Shown: one piece after another, positions 43,447 through 52,171 of the stretch
Numbering within the stretch: position 1 is the first letter of the stretch
How the letters are laid out: each line of letters opens with the position of its first letter
Source: Nocardioides daeguensis
Lineage (GTDB): Bacteria; Actinomycetota; Actinomycetes; Propionibacteriales; Nocardioidaceae
Assembly (NCBI RefSeq): GCF_019192965.1
Contig: NZ_JAHTKU010000014.1
Span: forward strand, 1 to 64,000
DNA: 64,000 nt
Direction: 5' to 3'
The notes under the pieces: generated by a model
Told to the model about the DNA's origin: nothing
The model's input: the letters and a program-made list of their open reading frames with translations, nothing else
The model's database searches: none
Translations under genes and position numbers: made by a program

Positions 43447-43462
43447 GGCAGCAGTTGCCAAC
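43447..43462. promoter_or_regulatory. GGCAGCAGTTGCCAAC palindrome ahead of CaiB gene
   Basis: It is identical to the site before MoxR at 15 of 16 bases. It lies 24 bases upstream of TAGCGT (43417-43422, minus strand), which is followed seven bases later by the CaiB ATG. The same operator, -10 and leaderless-start layout therefore occurs at both genes. Confidence 0.6.
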
Positions 43463-43475
43463 AGCCGGCGCCCGA

Positions 43476-43928
43476 TCAGGGCAGAAGCAGCACCACGGTC
43501 TCGGCGACCGCGGCCGGCTTGTCCTCGCCCTCGATGTCGATGACGTGCTTGAGGGTGACCTGGTAGCCGCTGGCGAGTGCGGTGACGTCGGCCAGGGTGA
43601 CGGTCAGGCGGATCCGCTTGCCCACCAGCACCGGGTGGGGGAAGCGCACCTTGTTGATGCCGTAGTTGAGCTTCGCGCCGGGGGTCTCCAGGCTGAAGAT
43701 GGCGTCGCCGAGCCACGGGATCAGCGACAAGGTGAGGTAGCCGTGCGCGATCGTGCCCCCGAACGGACCCTCCTTCGCCTTCTCCACGTCGACATGGATC
43801 CACTGGTGGTCGCCGGTGGCGTCGGCGAACTGGTTGACCCGCTCCTGGGTGATCTCGACCCAGTCACCTGTGCCGAGGACCTCGCCGTTGGCGGCGATCA
43901 GCTCGTCGAAGGTGGTGAAGACCCGCAT
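43476..43928 (-). CDS. MaoC-type (R)-specific enoyl-CoA hydratase
   Basis: This hot-dog-fold protein of 150 residues hydrates trans-enoyl-CoA to the 3-hydroxyacyl-CoA. The hydratase 2 motif is clear: QFADATGDHQWIHVDVEKAK holds the catalytic Asp and His, and FGGTIAHGYLTLSLIPWL is the conserved second part. It is NodN/MaoC-like and single-domain, so it works as a homodimer. It is upstream of the CaiB gene on the same strand with a 66-base gap that contains the palindrome. The ATG start is divergent from adenosine deaminase, 31 bases away. Confidence 0.92.
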   Translation of the reverse strand: MRVFTTFDELIAANGEVLGTGDWVEITQERVNQFADATGDHQWIHVDVEKAKEGPFGGTIAHGYLTLSLIPWLGDAIFSLETPGAKLNYGINKVRFPHPVLVGKRIRLTVTLADVTALASGYQVTLKHVIDIEGEDKPAAVAETVVLLLP

Positions 43929-43959
43929 GCCTGCTCCTGGTGCTCTCTAGGATTCGGTC

Positions 43960-45051
43960 ATGGAACCTACACGCGGCCTGTCGGAGAGCCTGCTGCGGGC
44001 GGCACCCAAGGTGCTGCTCCACGACCACCTCGACGGCGGCCTGCGGCCGGCCACGATCATCGAGCTCGCCGCGGGTGTCGGCCACGCCCTGCCGGCGACC
44101 GACACCGCCGCGCTCGCGCACTGGTTCGCGGAGGCCGCCGACTCGGGCTCTCTCGAGCGCTACCTCGAGACCTTCGCCCACACCGTCGGCGTCATGCAGA
44201 CCGCCGAGGCGCTGACCCGTGTCGCCCGTGAGTGCGTCGAGGACCTCGCCGCCGACGGCGTCGTGTACGCCGAGATCCGCTACGCCCCCGAGCTCCACGT
44301 CGACGGAGGCCTCGACCTCGAGGAGGTCGTCGCCGCGGTCCAGCGGGGCTTCGAGGAGGGCATGGCCGCGGCCGGCGGCAGGATCGACGTCCGGCACCTG
44401 CTGACCGCGATGCGCCAGGCCGCGCGCGCCATGGAGATCGCCGAGCTCGCCGTCGCGTGGCGCGACCGCGGGGTCGTCGGCTTCGACATCGCCGGTCCCG
44501 AGGCGGGCTACCCGCCCACCCGGTTCATCGACGCCTTCGAGTACCTCCAGCGCCAGAACTCCCACTTCACGATCCACGCCGGCGAGGGCTTCGGCCTGCC
44601 GTCGATCTGGGAGGCGGTCCAGTGGTGCGGCGCAGACCGGCTCGGCCACGGCGTGCGGATCGTCGACGACATCAAGGTCGACGACGCCGGCGTCGCACAG
44701 CTCGGCCGGCTGGCGTCGTACATCAGGGACAAGCGGATCCCGCTCGAGATGTGCCCGTCCTCCAACGTGCAGACCGGCGCCGCACCGTCGCTGGCGGAGC
44801 ACCCGATCAGGCTGCTGGCGTCGCTGCGGTTCCGGGTCACCGTCAACACCGACAACCGGCTGATGAGCCGCACCACGCTGAGCCGGGAGTTCGGCCTGCT
44901 CGCCGAGACCTTCGGCTATGGCTGGGCCGAGATCGAGTGGTTGACCGTCAACGCGATGAAGTCCGCCTTCATCCCCTACGACGAGCGCTACCGGCTGATC
45001 ACCGAGACCATCAAGCCCTGGTACGCCGCTCAGACCACGAACCAGAAGTAG
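43960..45051 (+). CDS. add: Adenosine deaminase
   Basis: This metal-dependent TIM-barrel deaminase of 363 residues converts adenosine or deoxyadenosine to inosine. Zinc ligands are seen in [14 protein letters not shown] (His-x-His), IHAGEGFG (His) and [10 protein letters not shown] (Asp); [15 protein letters not shown] carries the second catalytic His-Gly. It belongs to the purine salvage group with udk and deoC in this region. The ATG has GGTCATGG context without a strong ribosome site. Its last 22 bases overlap the end of the convergent papain-fold gene. Confidence 0.95.
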   Translation: MEPTRGLSESLLRAAPKVLLHDHLDGGLRPATIIELAAGVGHALPATDTAALAHWFAEAADSGSLERYLETFAHTVGVMQTAEALTRVARECVEDLAADGVVYAEIRYAPELHVDGGLDLEEVVAAVQRGFEEGMAAAGGRIDVRHLLTAMRQAARAMEIAELAVAWRDRGVVGFDIAGPEAGYPPTRFIDAFEYLQRQNSHFTIHAGEGFGLPSIWEAVQWCGADRLGHGVRIVDDIKVDDAGVAQLGRLASYIRDKRIPLEMCPSSNVQTGAAPSLAEHPIRLLASLRFRVTVNTDNRLMSRTTLSREFGLLAETFGYGWAEIEWLTVNAMKSAFIPYDERYRLITETIKPWYAAQTTNQK

Positions 45052-45548
45052 TCCCAGCCCGCGACGTCGACCCGGTGCCCGGTCCACCGGTCGGCGGCGA
45101 CCTCGACCAGGCGCCCGCTCGCGGGGTCGAACACCTCGACCCCGCCGGGCAGCGGGCGCACCGCGAGCACGACGTGCCGCGGCAGGCAGCGGCTGCCGAC
45201 GTAGACCGCGACCGGTCGCTCGCGCAGCTGCTCGCGCAGGACGTCGTACCCGATCGCGGGGCGGGGCCGCACGAACACCGTGGCGACGTGGTCGCCGGAC
45301 AGTGCTCGCAGTGCGTTGGCGACCGCCCACGGCGGGGTGCCGAGGGCGCGCGGCCACGGCAGCTGGAAGCGGTCGCGCGGGCTGCGTGACGAGGTGAGGA
45401 GGCGGTGCTCCTCGGTGATGTCGGCCGCGGCGTGCTCCGGGCGCCACTCGGTCAGCAGCGCGCGGGCGCCGAGCACGCTCGCCGCGCCACAGCTGCGCGG
45501 GTCGGGCTGGCGCAGCGCGGCGGGCGCCAGGTCAGCCGGCCACCGCAT
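45030..45548 (-). CDS. Papain-fold protein, peptidase C39-like
   Basis: The protein has 172 residues. [17 protein letters not shown] near residue 16-32 resembles the nucleophile region of C39-type and other papain-fold cysteine peptidases (QxxxxxCGAAS). A later His (LPRHVVLAV) and Asp ([12 protein letters not shown]) give a plausible Cys-His-Asp triad. There is no signal peptide, so it acts in the cytoplasm or is fused or exported in an unknown way. The ATG lies inside the end of udk (17-base overlap), so it is translationally coupled to uridine kinase. The natural substrate is unknown; peptidase activity is inferred from motifs. Confidence 0.65.
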   Translation of the reverse strand: MRWPADLAPAALRQPDPRSCGAASVLGARALLTEWRPEHAAADITEEHRLLTSSRSPRDRFQLPWPRALGTPPWAVANALRALSGDHVATVFVRPRPAIGYDVLREQLRERPVAVYVGSRCLPRHVVLAVRPLPGGVEVFDPASGRLVEVAADRWTGHRVDVAGWDYFWFVV

Positions 45549-46176
45549 GGTCGTCCTCCTGGTCGCCGCGCAGCCCGCTGAGCTCGACGAAGGCACGCTC
45601 GCCGGTCGCGACCCGGCAGCCGACCGCGGTCGCCCGCCGCACGATCTGCCGCTGTGCGCGGGCCAGCGCGAGTCCGCGTCGGACCAGCACCAGCGGCGGC
45701 TTGCGGTGCTCGCGCAGGTCGCGGGTGAGCCGACGCCAGAAGGTGAGCACCGGGTGCTGGGTGATGCAGTACGCCTCCGCCAGGATGCCCGCCCGCCGGC
45801 ACTCCTCGACGATCTCGGTCGCGAAGATGCCCTCCGCGCAGAACCGCCGGGCACCGGCGAGGTCGAGGCGCTTGCTGCCGGTGCGCCGGCTCTCGGAGAT
45901 CGAGTACGCCGGTACCTCGGTCCTCCCTGTGGTGCACAGCTCCTGGAGGGCGACGAAGGCGTCCTCGTGGCTCCAGGTGCCCGGGTGGTCCCAGTCGACC
46001 AGCCCGGCGTTGGCGCCCTCGCTGATCAACGGCAGCTCCGGCCTGTCGCCGTCGTGGTAGAAGTCGTCGAGGTGCAGCGTGGGCCACCCGTAGGCCTTCG
46101 CGAGCCGCCCGGCCAGCCGGGACTTTCCGGAACCGGAGGGGCCGGCGAGCACGATCACGCGGGCACGAGCGGTCAT
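45532..46176 (-). CDS. udk: Uridine kinase
   Basis: This P-loop kinase of 214 residues phosphorylates uridine and cytidine in pyrimidine salvage. Walker A is VLAGPSGSGKSRLAGRL, and WPTLHLDDFYHDGDRPELP carries the substrate-binding Asp. VDWDHPGTWSHEDAFV and the YSISES segment match uridine kinases. The tail is longer than usual and runs into the next gene by overlap. The ATG start is adjacent to the dipeptidase gene transcribed the other way, 59 bases apart. Confidence 0.9.
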   Translation of the reverse strand: MTARARVIVLAGPSGSGKSRLAGRLAKAYGWPTLHLDDFYHDGDRPELPLISEGANAGLVDWDHPGTWSHEDAFVALQELCTTGRTEVPAYSISESRRTGSKRLDLAGARRFCAEGIFATEIVEECRRAGILAEAYCITQHPVLTFWRRLTRDLREHRKPPLVLVRRGLALARAQRQIVRRATAVGCRVATGERAFVELSGLRGDQEDDHAVAG

Positions 46177-46235
46177 GGGGGTCGAGTCTGCCGTACGGTC
46201 CCCGGCGGTGCGAGTCGACCAGTAGGTTTCGGTCC

Positions 46236-47429
46236 ATGGGAGAGGGAGGACGGCGCACGCGCCGCTGGATCAGGATCACGTTGCTGTCGTTGCTGGGACT
46301 CGTGGTCCTCGGCGCGATCGGGTTCTTCACGTTCGCGCCGCGCATCGTCGAGAACGGGATGAACAAGGTCGACCCGGCCGACCTGCCGAAGGTCAGCCCG
46401 GAGACGCAGAAGCTGCACGACTCGTTGCAGGTCGTCGACATGCACTCGGACACCCTGATGTGGGACCGCGACATCCTCGACCGGTCGGGACGCGGGCACA
46501 TGGACCTGCCGCGGCTGGAGGACGGGAACGTCGCGCTGCAGGTGTTCTCCTCGGTGTCGAAGTCGCCGAAGGGGCAGAACTACGACAGCAACTCGGCCGA
46601 CAGCGACAACATCACCCTGCTCACCTTCGCCCAGCTGCAGCCGCCGCGGACCTGGACGTCGCTCCTGCAGCGCTCGCTCTACCACGCCGAGAAGCTCGAG
46701 AAGGCCGCCCGCGGCTCGAACGGCTCACTCCGGCTGATCCGCTCCCGCCGCGACCTCGACCGGCTGATCGCCGACCGTGAGGACGGCAAGCAGGTCACCG
46801 GCGCCCTGTTCTCCGTCGAGGGCCTGCAGAACCTGGAGGGCGACTTCGACAACCTCGACAGGCTCTACGACGCCGGCATGCGGATGGCCGGCTTCACCCA
46901 CTTCTTCGACAACGAGGTCGCCGGTTCCATGCACGGCGAGAAGAAGGGCGGCCTGACCGCCCTCGGCCGCCGGGTGCTCGCCGAGATGGAGCGTCGCGGC
47001 ATCATCGTCGACATCGCCCACGCCAGCCACGACGCCGTCGCCGAGATGCTCTCGCTCGCCACGAAGCCCGTCGTGCTCAGCCACGGCGGCGTCCAGGCCA
47101 CCTGCGACGTCAACCGCAACCTCACCGACGAGGAGATCCGCGGGGTCGCCGCGACCGGCGGCGTCGTCGGCGTCGGCTACTGGGACGCCGCCGTCTGCTC
47201 GCTCACGACGAAGGCAGTGGTCGACGCCATCGACCACGTCGTGGAGGTCGGCGGCATCCAGACCGCCGCCCTCGGCAGCGACTTCGACGGTGCCACGACG
47301 GTCGGTTGGGACACCACGCACCTGGCCGCGATCACCCAGGAGCTCGTGGACCGCGGGTACGACCGCACGCAGATCGCCGCGATCATGGGCGGGAACACGC
47401 TGCGGGTGATGCGGGCGACGCTCCCGTAG
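46236..47429 (+). CDS. Membrane dipeptidase (peptidase M19 family)
   Basis: This renal-dipeptidase-like zinc enzyme of 397 residues has an N-terminal membrane anchor (about 11-33: WIRITLLSLLGLVVLGAIGF). The M19 zinc ligands are seen in VDMHSDTLMWDRD (His-x-Asp), FSVEGLQNLEGDFD (bridging Glu), and the later His in SHGGVQATCDVNRNLTDEE and VDIAHASHDAVAEML; GSDFDGATTVGWDT is the C-terminal signature. It therefore hydrolyses dipeptides outside the membrane. The ATG (MGEGGRRTRR) is well placed. It stands alone. Confidence 0.93.
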   Translation: MGEGGRRTRRWIRITLLSLLGLVVLGAIGFFTFAPRIVENGMNKVDPADLPKVSPETQKLHDSLQVVDMHSDTLMWDRDILDRSGRGHMDLPRLEDGNVALQVFSSVSKSPKGQNYDSNSADSDNITLLTFAQLQPPRTWTSLLQRSLYHAEKLEKAARGSNGSLRLIRSRRDLDRLIADREDGKQVTGALFSVEGLQNLEGDFDNLDRLYDAGMRMAGFTHFFDNEVAGSMHGEKKGGLTALGRRVLAEMERRGIIVDIAHASHDAVAEMLSLATKPVVLSHGGVQATCDVNRNLTDEEIRGVAATGGVVGVGYWDAAVCSLTTKAVVDAIDHVVEVGGIQTAALGSDFDGATTVGWDTTHLAAITQELVDRGYDRTQIAAIMGGNTLRVMRATLP

Positions 47430-47478
47430 CCGCGCGCGGGAGGCCTCGCGCTCCCACCGGGTTCGGTAGCGTCCCCTC

Positions 47479-48822
47479 ATGCAGATCCGTCCTCCATTGG
47501 CGGCACGCGACGTCGGACCGGTCTCGATCGCCGGCGCGGTCGTGGCATGCATCGCGCTGTGGGTGCTCGCGAGACCCGCGAGCGTTCCTGCGGGCGCCTA
47601 TGTCGGCCAGCTCGTGGGAGCCGTCTCGATCCTGCTCCTGTCGGTCGCGTTGGTGCTGATCAGCTCGCTGCCCTGGGTCGAGCAGTGGTTCGACGGGATC
47701 GACCGCGCGGCCATCTGGCACCGCCGTCTGGCCATCACCGGGCTGCTCCTGCTCGCTGTGCACATCCCGCTCTCCTCCAGTCCGATCCACTCGCGCTGGG
47801 GCGGACCGCTCGGCACCGTCGGCGCGATCGGCATGATCGCGCTCGCGGTGTGGGCGATCCTGCCGCGGTGGCAGTCCGTCGTCCCCGGGCCGTTGCGAGG
47901 CATCGTCCGCGGGCTGAAGGACGCTCCGGTCGTCCGCGACGTCCGCAGGGTCTTCGGTGGCTACGACCGCTGGCGGCAGGTGCACCGGCTGACCGGGGTC
48001 TTCGTCGCGGCGGGCTTCGTCCATGGACTCCTCGACGGCTCCCCCTTCCCGGAGTCGGGGGTGCTGCGCTGGTCCTACGTGGCGATCGGCGGCATCGGCC
48101 TCGGCTTCTACCTCTACCGGGAGCTCCTGGCGCGCTTCTTCCGGTCGCTGCACGACTACGAGGTCGACGCGGTCAGGGCGGCCGGAGAGGGGCTGGTGGA
48201 GATCGCGCTTCGCCCGCTCGGCAAGGCGATGACCTTCGTCCCCGGCCAGTTCGCGCTGGTCTACATCGAGGCCAAGGACGGGTGGCACCGGCACCCGTTC
48301 ACCATCGCCAGCGCCCCGCACGAGCGGCTCGTGCGGATCACGGTGAAGGCGCTGGGCGACTACACCTCGTCGCTGGAGCAGCTCCTCGAGCCGGGGATGC
48401 CGGCCGTCATCGGTGGACCGCACGGCCGCTTCGACCACGCCAAGGGCACCGCGCGCCAGGTCTGGGTCGCCGGAGGCGTCGGGGTGGCGCCCTTCCTCAG
48501 CTGGATGCGAGCGCTGGAGGCCAACCCACCGCAGGGGCGGGTGGACCTCTACTACGCGTTCACCGGGACGCCCGCGCCATTCGCCGACGAGCTCGTCGCG
48601 ATCGCGGCCGGCCAGGAGCTGGTCCGCGTCCACCTGGTCGACTCGGCGAGCGACGGACGGCTCGGCACCGCGCGGATCATGGCCGACGTCGAGGGAGCGC
48701 CTGCCGAGCTGTCGGTCTTCATGTGCGGGCCCCAGGCCATGCTCCGCGACCTCCAGCGCGGGCTGAGGTCCTCCGGTGTCCGCGCGCGGAACATCCATCG
48801 CGAGTACTTCGACTGGCGCTGA
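47479..48822 (+). CDS. Ferric reductase-like transmembrane oxidoreductase
   Basis: The protein has 447 residues. The first 220 contain about six membrane helices with paired His on opposite helices (IWHRRLAITGLLLLAVHIPL, HRLTGVFVAAGFVHGLLDG), the haem pattern of ferric-reductase/NOX domains. The cytoplasmic C-terminus has the FAD motif WHRHPFTIASAPHERL and the NAD motif WVAGGVGVAPFLSW, with FMCGPQAMLRDLQRGL. Electrons pass from NAD(P)H through FAD and haem to an outside acceptor, either ferric iron or oxygen. The ATG start follows the dipeptidase by 49 bases; no ribosome site is obvious. Confidence 0.88.
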   Translation: MQIRPPLAARDVGPVSIAGAVVACIALWVLARPASVPAGAYVGQLVGAVSILLLSVALVLISSLPWVEQWFDGIDRAAIWHRRLAITGLLLLAVHIPLSSSPIHSRWGGPLGTVGAIGMIALAVWAILPRWQSVVPGPLRGIVRGLKDAPVVRDVRRVFGGYDRWRQVHRLTGVFVAAGFVHGLLDGSPFPESGVLRWSYVAIGGIGLGFYLYRELLARFFRSLHDYEVDAVRAAGEGLVEIALRPLGKAMTFVPGQFALVYIEAKDGWHRHPFTIASAPHERLVRITVKALGDYTSSLEQLLEPGMPAVIGGPHGRFDHAKGTARQVWVAGGVGVAPFLSWMRALEANPPQGRVDLYYAFTGTPAPFADELVAIAAGQELVRVHLVDSASDGRLGTARIMADVEGAPAELSVFMCGPQAMLRDLQRGLRSSGVRARNIHREYFDWR

Positions 48823-48846
48823 GCCACCGGTAGGTGCGGCGCCGGC

Positions 48847-49716
48847 TCAGATCCCGATCGGGTGCCACACCGTCTTCTGCTCGACGAACGCCGTCATGGG
48901 GGACAGCCCCGGGTCGAGGGCCCAGTCCGGCTCGGCCGCCGGGGCGCGTCGTACCCGCTTGAGGTTGTCGGCGGCGGCCACCTCGAGCGAGGTCGCCAGC
49001 TCGGGAGAGCCCGCGACACCGCACAGGTCGATGGCGTTGACGTCCATGTGGGCGGCCAGCCACGGGCCCAGCGCCGCGGCGTCACCGGTGAGGATGTTGA
49101 CCACGCCGCCGGGGACGTCGGAGGTCGCGAGCACCTCGGAGAACGTCACGGCCGGCAGCGGGCGCGCGTACGACGACACGACGACCGCGGTGTTCCCGGT
49201 GACGATCACGGGGGCGACGACGGAGACCAGCCCGAGCAGCGAGGACTCCTGCGGCGCGAGGACGCCGACCACGCCGGTCGGCTCGGGCGCGGTGTGGTTG
49301 AAGAACGGGCCGGCGACGGGGTTGGCGTTGCCGATCACCTGGGCGAGCTTGTCGGCCCAGCCGGCGTACCAGACGAGGCGGTCGACGGCGGCGTCGACCT
49401 GGCCCCGCGCGAGTGCGGCGGAGCCGCCCTCGGACTGCCGCACGGCCTCCTCGAACTGCGGGCGGCGGTCCTCCATCACCTCGGCGATCCGGTACAGGAT
49501 CTGGCCGCGGTTGTAGGCCGTCCGCGACGACCAGGGGCCGAATGCCTTGCGGGCCGCGACCACGGCGTCGCGGACGTCCTTGCGGGAGGCGAGGGACGCG
49601 TTGGCCACGAACTTCCCCTTGTTGTCGGTGACCTCGTAGGAATAGCCCGACTCCGAGCGCGGGAACGCGCCGCCGATGTAGAGCTTGTAGGTCTTGCGCA
49701 CGTCGATCCGAGCCAT
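48847..49716 (-). CDS. Truncated aldehyde dehydrogenase paralogue lacking catalytic residues
   Basis: The protein has 289 residues, about 60% of a normal aldehyde dehydrogenase. The N-terminal cofactor domain aligns (YIGGAFPRSESGYSYEV, VVAARKAFGPWSSRTA, YAGWADKLAQVIG). The oxyanion Asn in PWNFPLL is replaced (GVLAPQESSLLG), the cofactor Lys in VLKPAE is lost (VVVSSYARPL), FTGSTEVGK has become LCGVAGSPELA, and both catalytic Glu and Cys are absent because the chain ends before them. The sequence is not frameshifted and has normal codon use. It overlaps the full-length enzyme stop by one base (TGATG), so it may be a partner subunit or regulator. Confidence 0.85.
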   Translation of the reverse strand: MARIDVRKTYKLYIGGAFPRSESGYSYEVTDNKGKFVANASLASRKDVRDAVVAARKAFGPWSSRTAYNRGQILYRIAEVMEDRRPQFEEAVRQSEGGSAALARGQVDAAVDRLVWYAGWADKLAQVIGNANPVAGPFFNHTAPEPTGVVGVLAPQESSLLGLVSVVAPVIVTGNTAVVVSSYARPLPAVTFSEVLATSDVPGGVVNILTGDAAALGPWLAAHMDVNAIDLCGVAGSPELATSLEVAAADNLKRVRRAPAAEPDWALDPGLSPMTAFVEQKTVWHPIGI

Positions 49717-51152
49717 CAGGCCTCGGCCCCCTTCAGGTAGGCGGCGAGGCCCTGGCGCCCGCCCTCGCGGCCGTAGCCGGACTCCTTGTAGCCGCCGAAC
49801 GGGCTGGCCGGGTCGAACTTGTTGAACGTGTTGGCCCACACGACGCCGGCCCGCAGCTGCGAGGCCATGTGCAGGATCCGCGACCCCTTCTCGGTCCACA
49901 CGCCGGCGGAGAGCCCGTACGGCGTGTTGTTGGCCTTCTCGACCGCCTCGGCGGGCGTGCGGAAGGTCAGCACGGACAGGACCGGCCCGAAGACCTCCTC
50001 GCGCGCGATCCGGTGGGCCTGCGCGACGCCGGTGAAGAGCGTCGGCGGGAACCAGAAGCCGGACGACGGGAGGTCGCACGCCGGCGCCCAGCGCTCGGCG
50101 CCCTCGGCCTCGCCGATCTCGCACAGCTCGCGGATCCGTTCCAGCTGCTCGCGGGAGTTGATCGCGCCGATGTCGGTGTTCTTGTCGAGCGGGTCGCCCA
50201 CGCGCAGCGTGCTCATCCGGCGCTTGAGCCGGGCGAGCACCTCGTCGGCGACGGACTCCTGCACCAGCAGTCGCGAGCCCGCGCAGCAGACGTGGCCCTG
50301 GTTGAAGAAGATCCCGCCGACGATGCCCTCGATGGCCTGGTCCATGGGGGCGTCGTCGAACACGATGTTGGCGGCCTTGCCGCCGAGCTCGAGGGTCACC
50401 TTCTTGTCGGTGCCGGCGACCGCGCGCGCGATCGCCTTGCCGACCTCGGTCGAGCCGGTGAAGGCGACCTTGTCGACGTCGGGGTGGGACACCAGCGCCT
50501 GGCCGGTGCCGCCCGCGCCGGTGACGATGTTGACGACACCCGGCGGCAGGTCGGCCTGCTGGCAGATCTCCGCGAACAGCAGTGCCGTCAGGGGGGTGGT
50601 CTCGGCCGGCTTGAGGACGACCGTGTTGCCGCACGCCAGCGCCGGCGCGACCTTCCACGCCAGCATGAGCAGCGGGAAGTTCCAAGGGATGACCTGGCCC
50701 GCGACGCCGAGCGGCTGCGGGTTCGCGCCGAGGCCGGCGTGCTCGAGCTTGTCGGCCCAGCCGGCGTAGTAGAAGAAGTGGGCGGCGACGATCGGTACGT
50801 CGACGTCGCGGCTCTCCTTGATCGGCTTGCCGTTGTCGATCGACTCGAGCACCGCCAGCTCGCGGCCGCGCTCCTGGATGATCCGGGCGATGCGGAACAG
50901 GTACTTGGCCCGCTCCTTGCCCGACATCCGCGACCAGCCGCGGAACGCTCGCCGGGCCGCCCGCACCGCGAGGTCGACGTCGGCGTCGGAGGCCTCGGCG
51001 ATCTCGGCGAGGGTCTCCTCGGTGGCGGGGTTGACCGTCTTGAACGACGACCCGCGCCCGTCGACGAACTCGCCGTCGAGGAACAGGCCGTAGGACGCCT
51101 TGATGTCGACGATGCTCCGCGACTCCGGAGCCGGTGCGTACTCGAAACCCAT
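49716..51152 (-). CDS. NAD-dependent aldehyde dehydrogenase
   Basis: This aldehyde dehydrogenase of 478 residues is complete. Oxyanion Asn is in IPWNFPLLM (about 158), cofactor binding in FTGSTEVGK (about 231-239), general base Glu in VTLELGGK (about 255), and nucleophile Cys in NQGHVCCAGSRL (Cys 289, aligned by me). The pattern is that of class 1/2 enzymes acting on small aliphatic aldehydes. GAGGGACCACGAC precedes the ATG. It is 11 bases downstream of deoC, whose product acetaldehyde is a likely substrate, and overlaps the truncated paralogue. Confidence 0.94.
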   Translation of the reverse strand: MGFEYAPAPESRSIVDIKASYGLFLDGEFVDGRGSSFKTVNPATEETLAEIAEASDADVDLAVRAARRAFRGWSRMSGKERAKYLFRIARIIQERGRELAVLESIDNGKPIKESRDVDVPIVAAHFFYYAGWADKLEHAGLGANPQPLGVAGQVIPWNFPLLMLAWKVAPALACGNTVVLKPAETTPLTALLFAEICQQADLPPGVVNIVTGAGGTGQALVSHPDVDKVAFTGSTEVGKAIARAVAGTDKKVTLELGGKAANIVFDDAPMDQAIEGIVGGIFFNQGHVCCAGSRLLVQESVADEVLARLKRRMSTLRVGDPLDKNTDIGAINSREQLERIRELCEIGEAEGAERWAPACDLPSSGFWFPPTLFTGVAQAHRIAREEVFGPVLSVLTFRTPAEAVEKANNTPYGLSAGVWTEKGSRILHMASQLRAGVVWANTFNKFDPASPFGGYKESGYGREGGRQGLAAYLKGAEA

Positions 51153-51163
51153 GTCGTGGTCCC

Positions 51164-52147
51164 TCAGTCCAGGGTGAAGTAGTCGGGACCGCTGTAGCGG
51201 CCGGTGGTCATCTTCGTGCGCTGCATGAGCAGGTCGTTGAGCAACGTCGAGGCGCCGAAGCGGAACCAGTCCGGGTCGAGCCAGTCGTCGCCGGCGACCT
51301 CGTTGACCATCACGAGGTACTTGATCGCGTCCTTGGCGGTGCGGATGCCTCCCGCCGGCTTGACGCCGATCTGGACCCCGGTCGCCTCGCGGAAGTCGCG
51401 GACCGCCTCCAACATCACCAGCGTGACAGGCAGGGTCGCCGCCGGCTGCACCTTGCCGGTGGAGGTCTTGATGAAGTCGGCGCCGGCCAGCATCGCCAGC
51501 CACGACGCGCGGCGGACGTTGTCGTAGGTCTGCAGCTCGCCGGTCTCGAAGATCACCTTGAGGTGCGCGTGCGACCCGTCGGGACGGACGCAGGCCTCGC
51601 GGGTCGCGACGATCTCCTCGAACACCTGGAGGTAGTGCCCGGCCAGGAACGCGCCCCGGTCGATGACCATGTCGATCTCGTCGGCGCCGCCCGCGACCGC
51701 GTCGCGGGTGTCGGCGAGCTTGACGGCCATCGACGCCCGGCCGCTGGGGAACGCCGTGGCGACCGCGGCCACGTTGACCTGGTCGCCGACGATCGCCTTC
51801 ACCTCACCGACCAGGTCGCCGTACACGCACACCGCGGCGACCGACGGGCACGACGGGTCGGCCGGGTCGGGTCGCAGCGCCTTGCTGGCGAGCGCCCGGA
51901 CCTTGCCGGGCGTGTCCTGGCCCTCCAGCGTGGTCAGGTCGACCATCCGGATCGCCAGGTCGAGGGCCCACGCCTTCGCGGTCGTCTTGATCGAGCGGGT
52001 GCCGAGCCCGGCTGCGCGCGCCTCGGCGCCGACCTGGTCGACACCCGGCAGGCCGTGCAGGAACCGGCGCAGCGAGGCCTCGCTCGCCGTCACCTCGGAG
52101 TACGCCGTGAGTCCCGGTGCGGGATCGGTGGGTGCAGTGGTCGGCAT
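51164..52147 (-). CDS. deoC: Deoxyribose-phosphate aldolase
   Basis: This class I aldolase of 327 residues cleaves 2-deoxyribose-5-phosphate to glyceraldehyde-3-phosphate and acetaldehyde. The Schiff-base Lys is in FIKTSTGKVQPAATLP, and the proton-relay Lys is in GVQIGVKPAGGIRTAKD. EIDMVIDRGAFLAG and AAVCVYGDLV complete the barrel signature. It is longer than E. coli DeoC (about 259) because of N- and C-terminal extensions usual in actinobacteria. It leads an operon with two aldehyde dehydrogenase genes, which would remove acetaldehyde. The ATG has no strong ribosome site. Confidence 0.95.
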   Translation of the reverse strand: MPTTAPTDPAPGLTAYSEVTASEASLRRFLHGLPGVDQVGAEARAAGLGTRSIKTTAKAWALDLAIRMVDLTTLEGQDTPGKVRALASKALRPDPADPSCPSVAAVCVYGDLVGEVKAIVGDQVNVAAVATAFPSGRASMAVKLADTRDAVAGGADEIDMVIDRGAFLAGHYLQVFEEIVATREACVRPDGSHAHLKVIFETGELQTYDNVRRASWLAMLAGADFIKTSTGKVQPAATLPVTLVMLEAVRDFREATGVQIGVKPAGGIRTAKDAIKYLVMVNEVAGDDWLDPDWFRFGASTLLNDLLMQRTKMTTGRYSGPDYFTLD

Positions 52148-52171
52148 CTGCCCAGCATAGGGTTGGGGACT

